Shown one piece after another: positions 27,266 through 35,564 of a stretch of 64,000 nucleotides of DNA (position 1 is the first letter of the stretch; every line of letters starts with the position of its first letter). Origin of the DNA: an uncultured Acetatifactor sp. (GTDB lineage: Bacteria > Bacillota > Clostridia > Lachnospirales > Lachnospiraceae). The stretch lies in assembly GCA_910578215.1 (NCBI GenBank), contig CAJTPH010000022.1:1-64000 (forward strand). Reading direction: 5' to 3'. Both the position numbers and the translations under genes were made by a program. The notes below the pieces were generated by a model. The model did no database searches, was not told the DNA's origin, and saw nothing but the letters and a program-made list of their open reading frames with translations.

Positions 27266-30169
27266 GTGAAGATTACAAACGTTGGAAAGACAAGGGGAGA
27301 GCAGGGAGCGGAGGAAGAAAGGCCGTCGCCGCCGGGGGCGGATAACCTGGGAGACAAGAGGCCGCCGCCGGAGGAGGAAAACTCCGGGGGCGAGGGGCCG
27401 CTGCCGGGGAGAGCGGAAAACTCCGGGGGCGAAGGGCTGCCGCCGGGGAGAGCGGAAAACTCCGGGGGCGAAGGACCGCCGCCAAGGGGAGCGGATAACT
27501 TCAATACAAGGCCGGAGCTGCCTCCGGGCGAGGTGCGGATCTCTGTGAGGGGGCTGGTAGAATTTATACTGAGAGGGGGAGATATTGACAACCGCCGCCA
27601 GGGTTCGTCGGACACGGCCATGCAGGAGGGAAGCCGGATACACCGCATGATTCAAAAGCGGATGGGCTCGGAATATCATGCGGAGGTTCCGCTTAAGCTT
27701 ACGCTGTCTGCAGGGGATTATGTGCTGATTGTGGAAGGGCGTGCGGACGGCATTATCCATAATGAAGAAAAGGTGGTCATTGACGAAATCAAGAGCACCT
27801 ACCGGGAGCTTGCCAAAATGCGGGAGCCCGTTCCCGCTCATGTGGCGCAGGCAAAGTGCTATGCCTATATGTACGGCCTGCAGGAGGGGCTTTCCCGGGT
27901 GCAGGTACGACTGACCTATTGTAACATTATATCGGAGGATATCCGGTATTTTTATGAGGACTACACCTTTCAGGAGCTTGCGGGCTGGTTTGAGGGTCTG
28001 ATCGCGGCTTACCGCAAATGGTCGGACTATACATGGCAGTGGAGGGGAATCAGGCAGGAATCCATTCAGGGGCTGCAGTTTCCGTTTCCCTACCGGGAAG
28101 GGCAGAGGGAGCTTGTGGCCAATGTGTATAAGACCATTTATCACAGAAGGAAGCTGTTTTTGGAGGCGCCCACCGGAGTGGGTAAGACCATTTCCACCGT
28201 CTATCCCGCCGTTCAGGCCATGGGAAAGGGGATGGGCGACAAGCTTTTTTATCTGACGGCAAAAACCATTACCAGGACGGTTGCCGAAGATACCCTGAAT
28301 ATTCTGCGCGCAGCAGGGCTGCACTTTAAGAGCGTGATTCTGACGGCAAAGGAAAAGATATGCTTTATGGAGGAAGCGGAGTGCAACCCGGAGCTTTGCC
28401 CCTATGCAAAGGGGCATTACGACAGGGTCAATGACGCGGCCTTTGAGCTGCTGACCTCTGAGGAAAGCTTTACCCGGGAGCGGATAGAAAGCTATGCCCA
28501 AAAGCATCAGGTGTGCCCCTTCGAGCTGTGCCTTGATATGAGCCTTTTTGCGGACGCGGTCATCTGCGATTACAATTATCTCTTTGATCCCCATGTGTAT
28601 TTAAAGCGTTTTTTTGGAGATGGGATAAACGGAGATTACCTTTTTCTGATAGACGAGGCGCATAATCTGCTGGAGCGCGGCAGGGAAATGTACAGTGCCG
28701 CGCTCTGGAAGGAACAGTTTATGGAGCTGCGCAGAGAGATAAAGGGCACAATTCTGTCAGAGGTGTCAGGTAAAGAAAAATCAAATAAATTCAGTGTTTC
28801 AGGGCAGTTGACGTTGGAAATGACGCTAAATATGACAGGTGTATCAGAAAATAGAGAGGAAACCGTTGACCAATCCGGTACTGCACTTGAGGAGGCTGAA
28901 ATTCCGAAGTCTTACCGGGGAGGCAGGAGCGTTCTGGTGAAACAGGGCTATGGGGCTCAGCTGGTCTATCTGCTGGAAAAATGCAACCAGGAGCTGCTTG
29001 TGCTGAAGCGGGAGGGCGGACAATACCGCCTGGTGGAAAGCATAGACGAATTTGTGATGAGCCTGAACAGGCTGCATGCGGCGATGGACGACTACCTTTC
29101 GGAGCAGGAGGAGGAACAGCTTCCCGTCAGGGAGCAGCTTTTGAATTTTTACTTTGAGGTCAGCCATTTTCTGGAGATGTATGAGCTTGCGGACGAAAAC
29201 TATGTGAAATACACCCAGATGTGCGACGACGGCACATTTTTCATAAAGCTTTTTTGTGTCAATCCCAGCGAAAATTTAAAGGGCTGTATGCTGAGAGGAC
29301 GCAGTACCATCCTCTTTTCCGCAACCTTTCTGCCTGTCCAGTACTATAAAAAGCTTTTGGGCGGAGAAGCGGAGGACTATGAGGTCTATGCGCAGTCGGT
29401 CTTTAATCCTGCAAAACGCGCTTTATTTATTGCGGGCGACGTGACCAGCAAGTATACCAGGCGGTCGGAGGAGGAGTATGCCAACATTGCCCGGTACATC
29501 GAGGAGATTGTCAGGAACAGAAACGGAAATTATATGGTTTTCTGCCCTTCCTACGCTTTTCTGAGGATTATTTACGAGAAATATGTGGAAAGCTACGGGG
29601 ACAGGGGCAGGGAGTGTTTGATCCAGAACGAGTACATGAGCGAAAGCGACCGGGAGGAATTTCTGGCACGCTTCCGGAACCAGGCGGGCTGCGGCAGTGA
29701 AGAAACGGTATTGACTGAACGGGTCACAAGTGTGAATGCCCTGAGTAAAAGCATTATCAACATGGAAATTGAGGAAGAGGACTCTTGCTTAATCGGATTC
29801 TGTGTTTTGGGGGGTATTTTCAGCGAGGGCATCGACCTGAAAAACGACAGTCTGATAGGAGCCGTCATTGTGGGCACAGGACTGCCCCAGGTGTGCTATG
29901 AGAGAGAAATACTCAAGGATTATTTCAGTGAGGCCGGAGAAAGCGGTTTTGACTATTCCTACCGGTATCCGGGCATGAACAAGGTACTGCAGGCTGCAGG
30001 CCGTGTGATCCGGACGATGGAGGACGTAGGAATCGTGGCGCTGCTTGACGAGCGTTTTCTTCAGTTTGCCTACCGCAGACTGTTTCCGAGGGAATGGGAG
30101 CATTTCGAGACGGTGACTCTGGGGACGGTTTCCAAACGGGTGGAACGTTTTTGGAATGAATGGCTGTAG
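27266..30169 (+). CDS. Cas4-like nuclease fused to XPD/DinG-type DNA helicase
   Basis: 967 residues from GTG 27266, chosen for CGGAGGG five bases upstream (frame open from 27206). Residues 1-90 are low complexity with three 13-residue repeats. Residues about 95-260 are a PD-(D/E)XK nuclease (GSRIHRMI, GRADG near 157, DEIKS near 172). The helicase follows: Walker A APTGVGKT near 302, four-Cys Fe-S cluster region (CFMEEAEC, CPYAK, CPFELC), DEAH near 461, and motif VI QAAGRVIRT near 909. XPD/DinG helicases unwind 5'-3' in repair. No other repair gene is adjacent except the SOS-type pair 1.5 kb upstream. Confidence 0.9.
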   Translation: MKITNVGKTRGEQGAEEERPSPPGADNLGDKRPPPEEENSGGEGPLPGRAENSGGEGLPPGRAENSGGEGPPPRGADNFNTRPELPPGEVRISVRGLVEFILRGGDIDNRRQGSSDTAMQEGSRIHRMIQKRMGSEYHAEVPLKLTLSAGDYVLIVEGRADGIIHNEEKVVIDEIKSTYRELAKMREPVPAHVAQAKCYAYMYGLQEGLSRVQVRLTYCNIISEDIRYFYEDYTFQELAGWFEGLIAAYRKWSDYTWQWRGIRQESIQGLQFPFPYREGQRELVANVYKTIYHRRKLFLEAPTGVGKTISTVYPAVQAMGKGMGDKLFYLTAKTITRTVAEDTLNILRAAGLHFKSVILTAKEKICFMEEAECNPELCPYAKGHYDRVNDAAFELLTSEESFTRERIESYAQKHQVCPFELCLDMSLFADAVICDYNYLFDPHVYLKRFFGDGINGDYLFLIDEAHNLLERGREMYSAALWKEQFMELRREIKGTILSEVSGKEKSNKFSVSGQLTLEMTLNMTGVSENREETVDQSGTALEEAEIPKSYRGGRSVLVKQGYGAQLVYLLEKCNQELLVLKREGGQYRLVESIDEFVMSLNRLHAAMDDYLSEQEEEQLPVREQLLNFYFEVSHFLEMYELADENYVKYTQMCDDGTFFIKLFCVNPSENLKGCMLRGRSTILFSATFLPVQYYKKLLGGEAEDYEVYAQSVFNPAKRALFIAGDVTSKYTRRSEEEYANIARYIEEIVRNRNGNYMVFCPSYAFLRIIYEKYVESYGDRGRECLIQNEYMSESDREEFLARFRNQAGCGSEETVLTERVTSVNALSKSIINMEIEEEDSCLIGFCVLGGIFSEGIDLKNDSLIGAVIVGTGLPQVCYEREILKDYFSEAGESGFDYSYRYPGMNKVLQAAGRVIRTMEDVGIVALLDERFLQFAYRRLFPREWEHFETVTLGTVSKRVERFWNEWL
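27377..27493. repeat. 39-bp in-frame tandem repeat in the helicase gene
   Basis: Three copies of a 39-base unit starting GAAAACTCCGGGGGCG, encoding ENSGGEGPLPGRA-like units. Differences between copies are few and mostly in the second half. Confidence 0.9.
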
Positions 30170-30238
30170 TTTGCAGGAAATGACGTCCTGAAAGAACCAT
30201 TCTGACATGTGAAAAAAAGGAAATGACACATGTGTATA

Positions 30239-30316
30239 TGTGGATAACTATGTGGATTTGGTGGATTTCTCGGTGTTTGCCTTGAGAAAACACTTCAAAT
30301 CCGTCACTTATCCACA
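30239..30316. promoter_or_regulatory. Pair of perfect DnaA boxes
   Basis: TGTGGATAA (30239-30247, minus orientation) and TTATCCACA (30308-30316) are exact DnaA boxes facing each other; TGTGGATTT at 30251 is a near match. They lie in the 280-base gap between the helicase and amylase genes. No origin genes are nearby, so a regulatory or titration site is more likely than oriC. Confidence 0.45.
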
Positions 30317-30449
30317 GGGGGCAATCTTGCAAGTTGACTTGCAAAGTACCGGATTGGTCAATGGACCTGGAAAAGCTCTTTTGGAAGTAAATCAAATAGA
30401 AGTCAGAAAAAGAATAAAAATAAAACATAAATTTATGGAGGAAAAAGAG

Positions 30450-31763
30450 ATGTGGGCTTATGAAAGTGTGTTTTACCAGATTTATCCCCTGGGCTTCTGC
30501 GGGGCGCCCTTTGAAAACGACGGGGCTTTGGAGCATCGGATTTTAAAGGTGCTGGACTGGATTCCTCATATGAGCAGGCTGGGGATCAATGCGGTTTATT
30601 TCTCTCCCCTCTTTGAGTCGGATACCCATGGCTACAATACCAGGGATTACCGCAAGGTGGATGTGCGCCTGGGCACCAACGAGGATTTTAAGAGGGTTTG
30701 TGACGCCCTCCATGAAAACGGAATTAAAATTGTTCTTGACGGCGTGTTCAACCATGTGGGCAGAGGCTTCTGGGCGTTTCAGGACGTGTTGAAGAACAGA
30801 CAATCCTCTCCTTATATAAATTGGTTTTACAGGATTGCCTTTGACGGCAACTCCAATTACAACGACGGGCTTTGGTATGAGGGCTGGGAGGGCAACTATG
30901 ACCTGGTTAAGCTCAACCTGCAAAATGAGGATGTGGTCCGGCATCTGCTGGACAGCGTGAAATTCTGGGTGGACGAATTTGGAATCGACGGTCTGCGCCT
31001 GGATGTGGCGTACAGCCTTGACGAGGGCTTTGTACGCCGGCTCAGAAGCTTTACCGACGGTTTAAAGGAGGATTTTTATCTTCTGGGAGAGATGCTGCAC
31101 GGGGATTACAATCGAATGGTGAATGACCGGATGCTGCACTCGGCAACCAATTATGAGTGCTATAAGGGGCTGTACAGCAGCTTTAACAGCATGAATATGT
31201 TTGAGGTAAACCACTCCCTGATGCGGCAGTTCGGACCGGAGAACTGGACGCTTTACAAGGGAAAACACATGCTATCCTTTGTGGATAACCATGATGTGAC
31301 AAGAGTGGCAAGCATTCTTTCCAATGAGAAGCATTTGCCCCTCATTTATGCGGTTGCCTTCGGCATGCCTGGTATCCCCTGCATATATTACGGAAGCGAG
31401 TGGGGGGAGAAGGCGCAGAAGTCTCAGGGAGACCCGGCGCTGCGTCCCTGCTTTGACGAGCCGCAGTGGAACGGGCTTACGGAGCTTATCCGGAAGCTGT
31501 GCCAGGCAAAGAAGCAGTCGGAGGCATTGAATTACGGCGCCTTCCGCTCGGTGCTTCTGACCAATAAGCAGTGTATTTTTGAGCGCAGGTCAGAGCATGA
31601 GAGGGTGCTTGTTGCCGTCAATGCGGACAGTGAGGAGTTTCATGCGCATTTTGACGCGGGCTGCGGTCTGGCGGTGGACCTTATAAGTGGGGAGGAACAC
31701 GACTTTGGAGGAGGCAGCGTGCTTCCCGGCTACAGCGTGTATTTCTGGAAGATGGAGAGGTAG
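30450..31763 (+). CDS. Alpha-amylase family (GH13) glycosidase
   Basis: 437 residues, cytoplasmic. GH13 motifs in order: VYFSPLFES, DGVFNHVG (region I), GLRLDVAYS with the nucleophile Asp (region II), GEMLHGD with the acid Glu (region III), FVDNHDVTR (region IV). Such short enzymes act as cyclomaltodextrinase, neopullulanase or maltogenic amylase on imported oligosaccharides. The ATG at 30450 has GGAGG 7 bases upstream. It stands alone between the DnaA boxes and the second PadR operon; no transporter is adjacent. Confidence 0.9.
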   Translation: MWAYESVFYQIYPLGFCGAPFENDGALEHRILKVLDWIPHMSRLGINAVYFSPLFESDTHGYNTRDYRKVDVRLGTNEDFKRVCDALHENGIKIVLDGVFNHVGRGFWAFQDVLKNRQSSPYINWFYRIAFDGNSNYNDGLWYEGWEGNYDLVKLNLQNEDVVRHLLDSVKFWVDEFGIDGLRLDVAYSLDEGFVRRLRSFTDGLKEDFYLLGEMLHGDYNRMVNDRMLHSATNYECYKGLYSSFNSMNMFEVNHSLMRQFGPENWTLYKGKHMLSFVDNHDVTRVASILSNEKHLPLIYAVAFGMPGIPCIYYGSEWGEKAQKSQGDPALRPCFDEPQWNGLTELIRKLCQAKKQSEALNYGAFRSVLLTNKQCIFERRSEHERVLVAVNADSEEFHAHFDAGCGLAVDLISGEEHDFGGGSVLPGYSVYFWKMER

Positions 31764-31810
31764 AGAGCAAACCGCTGTATCAAACTCCCTAAAATTATAA
31801 AAATAGTATA

Positions 31811-31876
31811 TTGACATCCAATATTATATGGCGTATAGTATGTGTAACAAGCAATATTATACGCCATATAATATTG
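31811..31876 (+). promoter_or_regulatory. Promoter and perfect 19-bp inverted repeat of the second PadR operon
   Basis: TTGACA, 17-base spacer, TATAGT (31834-31839). Overlapping it, CAATATTATATGGCGTATA (31819-31837) and its exact reverse complement (31858-31876) form a perfect 19-base inverted repeat with 20 bases between. It is the likely PadR operator and resembles the first PadR promoter at 7577. Confidence 0.8.
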
Positions 31877-31981
31877 TGAGAAAAACAGGTTGCTCTTGCT
31901 GCCCTCATAATCCGGCGGGATGACTGCCGGCGGGCGCAGCGGCTATTACTGTACATAATTATAGAGAGAAGGGGCGGTTGG

Positions 31982-32299
31982 ATGATATTTAATACGGGAG
32001 CGGCGCTGCTTGACGCAATCGTGCTGGCTGTGGTGTCCAAGGAGCCGGAAGGGACATACGGATATAAGATCACGCAGGATGTACGGCAGGTAATAGAACT
32101 GTCGGAATCCACATTATACCCGGTTCTCCGCAGGCTGCAGAAGGATGACTGCCTGGAGGTCTATGACATGGCGTGCGCCGGCAGAAACAGAAGGTATTAC
32201 AAGGTTACCGGCAGAGGCTGGGCGCAGCTGCAGCTCTATGAGAGCGAATGGCGGCGGTATGCCGAGAAGGTCACAAGACTTTTTGAGGGAAAGCTTTAA
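31982..32299 (+). CDS. PadR family transcriptional regulator
   Basis: 105 residues. PadR winged helix: LLDAIVLAVVSKEPEGTYGYK, ESTLYPVLRRLQKDDCLE and the wing NRRYYKVTGRG. AGAGAAGGGG precedes the start. First gene of an operon with DUF1700, serine hydrolase and DUF4097 proteins. The operator is the 19-base inverted repeat over its promoter. Confidence 0.92.
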   Translation: MIFNTGAALLDAIVLAVVSKEPEGTYGYKITQDVRQVIELSESTLYPVLRRLQKDDCLEVYDMACAGRNRRYYKVTGRGWAQLQLYESEWRRYAEKVTRLFEGKL

Positions 32300-32336
32300 T
32301 AAATTGACGCTGTTAGGGAGGCAGAGTGGGATAAGC

Positions 32337-33452
32337 ATGAATAGAGCAGAATTTATGAGGCAGCTGGAAAGCCTGTTGCAGAGTATACCGGCTGCGGAAC
32401 GCGAGGAAGCGTTACAATATTATAACGATTACTTTGATGATGCGGGGAACGAGAGCGAACAGGAGGTCATAGAGGCGTTGGGCAATCCCGCCAGAGTGGC
32501 GGAAAACATTAAACGGGACCTTCTGGAAAGCGGTTACGGGGAGGCGCCGATAAAGAAGGCTTTGGCCTCGGAGCGCAAGCTCATAGAGTACGGGGAGGCG
32601 GAGAAGCAGCAGGCTGCGGCGTCTTCTCAGGAATTGCCGGCGGCAGACCGCAGCGCCGAAGAAGCAGGAAACGTGAGCGGAATGGGAACCGCAGGCGTAA
32701 GCGGCAGCACAGCGGGAATCGGGACAGTAAGCGTAAGCGGCAGCACAGCGGGGACGGGGACGGTAAGCGGAATCGGGAATGCAGCGGGAATCGGGACTGC
32801 AAGCGGAATCGGCAACATAGCGGGAACCGGGATGACAGGCGGAATCGGCAGCACAGCGGGAACGGGGACTGTAAGCGGAATCGGGAATGCAGCGGGAACC
32901 GGGGCGGCAAGCGTAAGCGGCAGCACAGCGGGAACCGGGATGACAGGCGGAATCGGCAGCGCAGCCGGAAATACAGGCGGAATGGGAACCGCAGCCGGAT
33001 ATGGGACCGCAGCCGGCAATGTGGGCTATGCCAATACAGGCAGCGTGGTGCCTGTAAAGACGGTTCAGCCCGGGCAGACCGGGAAATCCGGCATGTCCGG
33101 CTGGGCAGTGGTACTGATCGTGATTCTTGTGGTGTTTGCCAGCCCCATACTGCTTGGACTCGGAGGAGCGCTGTTTGGAGTACTGGCATCCTGGTTCGCG
33201 GCTATCCTCTGCTTTGGCGCGGTGACACTTATGCTCTTTATCTTGTCCGTGATCCTGTTAGTGGTGGGCATTATGTGTATGTTTGTGGACCCTGTTTCGG
33301 GTATTGCCATGGCAGGCGGAGGGATGCTCGTAGGTGGCATCGGCATATTGTTCCTGATGCTGACCGTGGCAATGGCAGGCATCGTCACTCCTGCCGTATT
33401 CAAGGCGATTGCCTCCCTGCTTGGAAGACGCTCCATCAATAAAAAGGGATAG
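32337..33452 (+). CDS. DUF1700 (HAAS) membrane protein with long Gly-rich repeat
   Basis: 371 residues. Residues 1-85 are a DUF1700/HAAS helical domain (MNRAEFMRQLESLLQSIPAAE, EVIEALGNPARVAENI). Residues about 115-240 are a repeat of G, S, T, A, I and M (units such as SGIGNAAGTGT). After that come three to four hydrophobic segments (AVVLIVILVVFASPILLGLG onward). The repeat region is far longer than linkers in related proteins. Translation is probably coupled to the PadR gene 37 bases upstream; GGGAGG lies 15 bases before ATG. Envelope role inferred from context. Confidence 0.8.
   Translation: MNRAEFMRQLESLLQSIPAAEREEALQYYNDYFDDAGNESEQEVIEALGNPARVAENIKRDLLESGYGEAPIKKALASERKLIEYGEAEKQQAAASSQELPAADRSAEEAGNVSGMGTAGVSGSTAGIGTVSVSGSTAGTGTVSGIGNAAGIGTASGIGNIAGTGMTGGIGSTAGTGTVSGIGNAAGTGAASVSGSTAGTGMTGGIGSAAGNTGGMGTAAGYGTAAGNVGYANTGSVVPVKTVQPGQTGKSGMSGWAVVLIVILVVFASPILLGLGGALFGVLASWFAAILCFGAVTLMLFILSVILLVVGIMCMFVDPVSGIAMAGGGMLVGGIGILFLMLTVAMAGIVTPAVFKAIASLLGRRSINKKG
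32690..33010. repeat. Degenerate GC-rich tandem repeat inside the DUF1700 gene
   Basis: Repeated words GGCAGCACAGCGGGAA, GGAATCGGGAATGCAGC and GGGATGACAGGCGGAATC alternate in units that are multiples of 3 bases, so length changes keep the frame. Confidence 0.8.
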
Positions 33453-33467
33453 GCGGGAGCGGAAAAA

Positions 33468-35513
33468 ATGAGAAGGAAAAATTTGAATATTAAAAATTTA
33501 AATATAAAAAATGTAAATAAAACGAAATGTGAATATAAAAAAATGAGAAGTATCCTTGCTCTTTTATCAGCGGCGGTAATTTCAGCGTCCTCCGGCGGCC
33601 TTGCTCATGCTGCCGAAGCAGGGTCCTCTCTGCCGTCGGGAGTAAGGTCCGGGGAGCTCGGCAGGGAAATAGAGGCCTTTGTGGATGAACACAAGGATAC
33701 TCTGGCAGGCATGGCTGTATCCGTCTTTGATAAAGGCAGTACCTTGTATGAGGGCTACTTTGGCTGTATCGATAAGGAAGCCGGGGCAGCCGTAGATGAA
33801 AATTCCGTTTTTGAATGGGGCTCCGCCTCGAAAACGCTGGTGTGGGTCAGCGTCATGCAGCAGGCGGAGCGGGGGCGGATAGACCTGAGTGCGGATGTGC
33901 GGGATTATCTCCCGCAGGGCTTTTTCACGGAAGCAAATACATCCGTTGCAGCGCCTGTGACAATGCTGGATCTGATGAACCATACGGGCGGGTATCAGGA
34001 TCTTCTGGTCGATTTGTTTGTAAAGGACAGGGAGGATGTCCTTTCCCTGGGAGATCAGCTAAAGAGGCATGTGCCGGCCCAGGTCTATGAGCCGGGAACC
34101 GTTACGGCCTACTCTAACTGGGGAACGGCGCTTGCCGCTTATATCGTTGAGTGCGTCAGCGGCCGGGACTTCTGTGAATATGTGCATGAAAATATTTTTA
34201 TGCCCCTTGAAATGGAGCATACCGCCCTGGCGGCCGATCTTAGCGACAACCCATGGGTGGCAGAAAAGCGCCGGGAGCTGCAGTGCTATACCTCGGAGGG
34301 TACATTGATTCCGGGCTGCTTTTACTACATATCCCTGTACCCGGCGGGGATGTGTACGTCAACGCTGCGGGATATGAGGCTCTGGGCGCAGGCGCTTGTC
34401 TCCAGGGACGAAAGGCTTATGTCGGCGGATTCATGGGCGGAATTTTATACGCCTACATCCTTTTACGCTGGGACGAATGTTCCCAGAAACTGCCACGGGC
34501 TGTGGGTGGAGCTTCGGGCTTCCCTGACTGTGGGTCACGGCGGAAATACGGCGGGCTGCAGCAGCTTAATTCTTGTGGAGCCCCAGTCGGGGCTGGGCGC
34601 CGTCGTCATGACCAATCAGCAGAATGAATCCGTGTTCAACGACCGCATGATGGATCTGATATTCGGCGCGCCGGACGGGACGCGGTATTTTGACGGGACG
34701 GCAGAGCCTGCCGGGGCATACAGGATAGCGAGGACGATTCTTGCGGGACCGCTCAAGATCTTAAGCGTGGGCTTTACGGGTGATTTTGACAGGGAAGCCA
34801 GACAGCCGTGGCATTATGCGCCGGGGCAGCCGGGGGGTACGCTGGTTCAGTACACCCATACGGACTATATCAGAGTGCCGTGGGCGGTTATGATCATTGA
34901 GATTGTGCTGTTTTGCGGCGGACTTGCGGCGGCAGCCCTTTCAGCGGTTATTTTGACGGCAAAGCTGATTTGTGCTATAATGCTGACGCACAGGAAACGT
35001 GCGTCAGCGTCTGATTCCATGTGCGCTGAAGCGCACGAGAATTGTGGTATAATGCTGACGCACAGGAAACGTGCGTTAGCGTCTGATTCCATGTGCGCTG
35101 AAGCGCACGAGAATTGTGGTATAATGCTGACGCACAGGAAACGCGTGTCAGCGTCTGACTCCGGAAGCGGGTCACCGCGCGGAATATGGCAGTCTGTTTC
35201 ATGCGGGGCGGTACTTTTGAGCGCAGTCTTATTCGGCTATGTAGCCTTGCAGGCGTCATCCTTTGCGGCGTATGACGATTACAGATGGGGCTTTTACGGT
35301 ATTGCTGTTCTGATGGCTTTTATGGCGGCTCTGTTTGTATACGGTATATTTTGCGCGGTAAAAAACAGGCCGGCAGGGAAGAAAGGGTCTGAAAACGGTA
35401 TCAAAAAAAGCAGCGGCAAAGGCCGTATACTGAATGCAGCGGTACTGGCGGTTCTTTTCTTTGTGCTGGCATTTACGGGCTATTTCCAGATGTGGAGATT
35501 ATGGATCATATAG
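33468..35513 (+). CDS. Serine beta-lactamase-like hydrolase with membrane tail
   Basis: 681 residues. After an odd AT-rich start (NLNIKNLNIKNVNK) comes a signal peptide at about residues 26-48 (ILALLSAAVISASSGGLAHA). The extracellular domain has class C-type motifs: SASK (nucleophile Ser), YSN, and HGG. Hydrophobic segments follow near residues 475, 590, 625 and 665. Between the first two, three in-frame copies of repeat family A add 72 residues of Arg/His-rich sequence. ATG 33543 (MRSILALLS) is an alternative start. The enzyme is probably a peptidase or esterase on the cell surface, not a resistance enzyme; member of the PadR operon. Confidence 0.82.
   Translation: MRRKNLNIKNLNIKNVNKTKCEYKKMRSILALLSAAVISASSGGLAHAAEAGSSLPSGVRSGELGREIEAFVDEHKDTLAGMAVSVFDKGSTLYEGYFGCIDKEAGAAVDENSVFEWGSASKTLVWVSVMQQAERGRIDLSADVRDYLPQGFFTEANTSVAAPVTMLDLMNHTGGYQDLLVDLFVKDREDVLSLGDQLKRHVPAQVYEPGTVTAYSNWGTALAAYIVECVSGRDFCEYVHENIFMPLEMEHTALAADLSDNPWVAEKRRELQCYTSEGTLIPGCFYYISLYPAGMCTSTLRDMRLWAQALVSRDERLMSADSWAEFYTPTSFYAGTNVPRNCHGLWVELRASLTVGHGGNTAGCSSLILVEPQSGLGAVVMTNQQNESVFNDRMMDLIFGAPDGTRYFDGTAEPAGAYRIARTILAGPLKILSVGFTGDFDREARQPWHYAPGQPGGTLVQYTHTDYIRVPWAVMIIEIVLFCGGLAAAALSAVILTAKLICAIMLTHRKRASASDSMCAEAHENCGIMLTHRKRALASDSMCAEAHENCGIMLTHRKRVSASDSGSGSPRGIWQSVSCGAVLLSAVLFGYVALQASSFAAYDDYRWGFYGIAVLMAFMAALFVYGIFCAVKNRPAGKKGSENGIKKSSGKGRILNAAVLAVLFFVLAFTGYFQMWRLWII
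34976..35170 (+). repeat. Repeat family A, three tandem copies inside a coding region
   Basis: TATAATG starts at 34976, 35048 and 35120: exact 72-base spacing, 24 codons. Each unit has hairpin 1 (CTGACGCAC / GTGCGTCAG, loop AGGAAAC) and hairpin 2 (GTGCGC-TGAA-GCGCAC); the third copy is truncated after hairpin 1 and its 3' arm is altered. The frame IMLTHRKRASASDSMCAEAH is open through all copies. Confidence 0.92.
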
Positions 35514-35564
35514 ACGCGTGCCGAAAGGAGATACCTTGGGGCGGCGCGGAAAAGGAGGGTGTTT

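Noticed and set aside
27197..28594. 465-residue open frame on the minus strand
   Set aside because: Antisense shadow of the nuclease-helicase gene, whose motifs are clear on the + strand; no ribosome binding site or family pattern.
30239..30316. Replication origin
   Set aside because: Only two DnaA boxes, and no dnaA, dnaN or parAB nearby; kept as a regulatory candidate only.
34976..35170. CRISPR-like regular spacing of repeats
   Set aside because: The units abut one another with no variable spacers and contain two internal hairpins; no cas genes are present.
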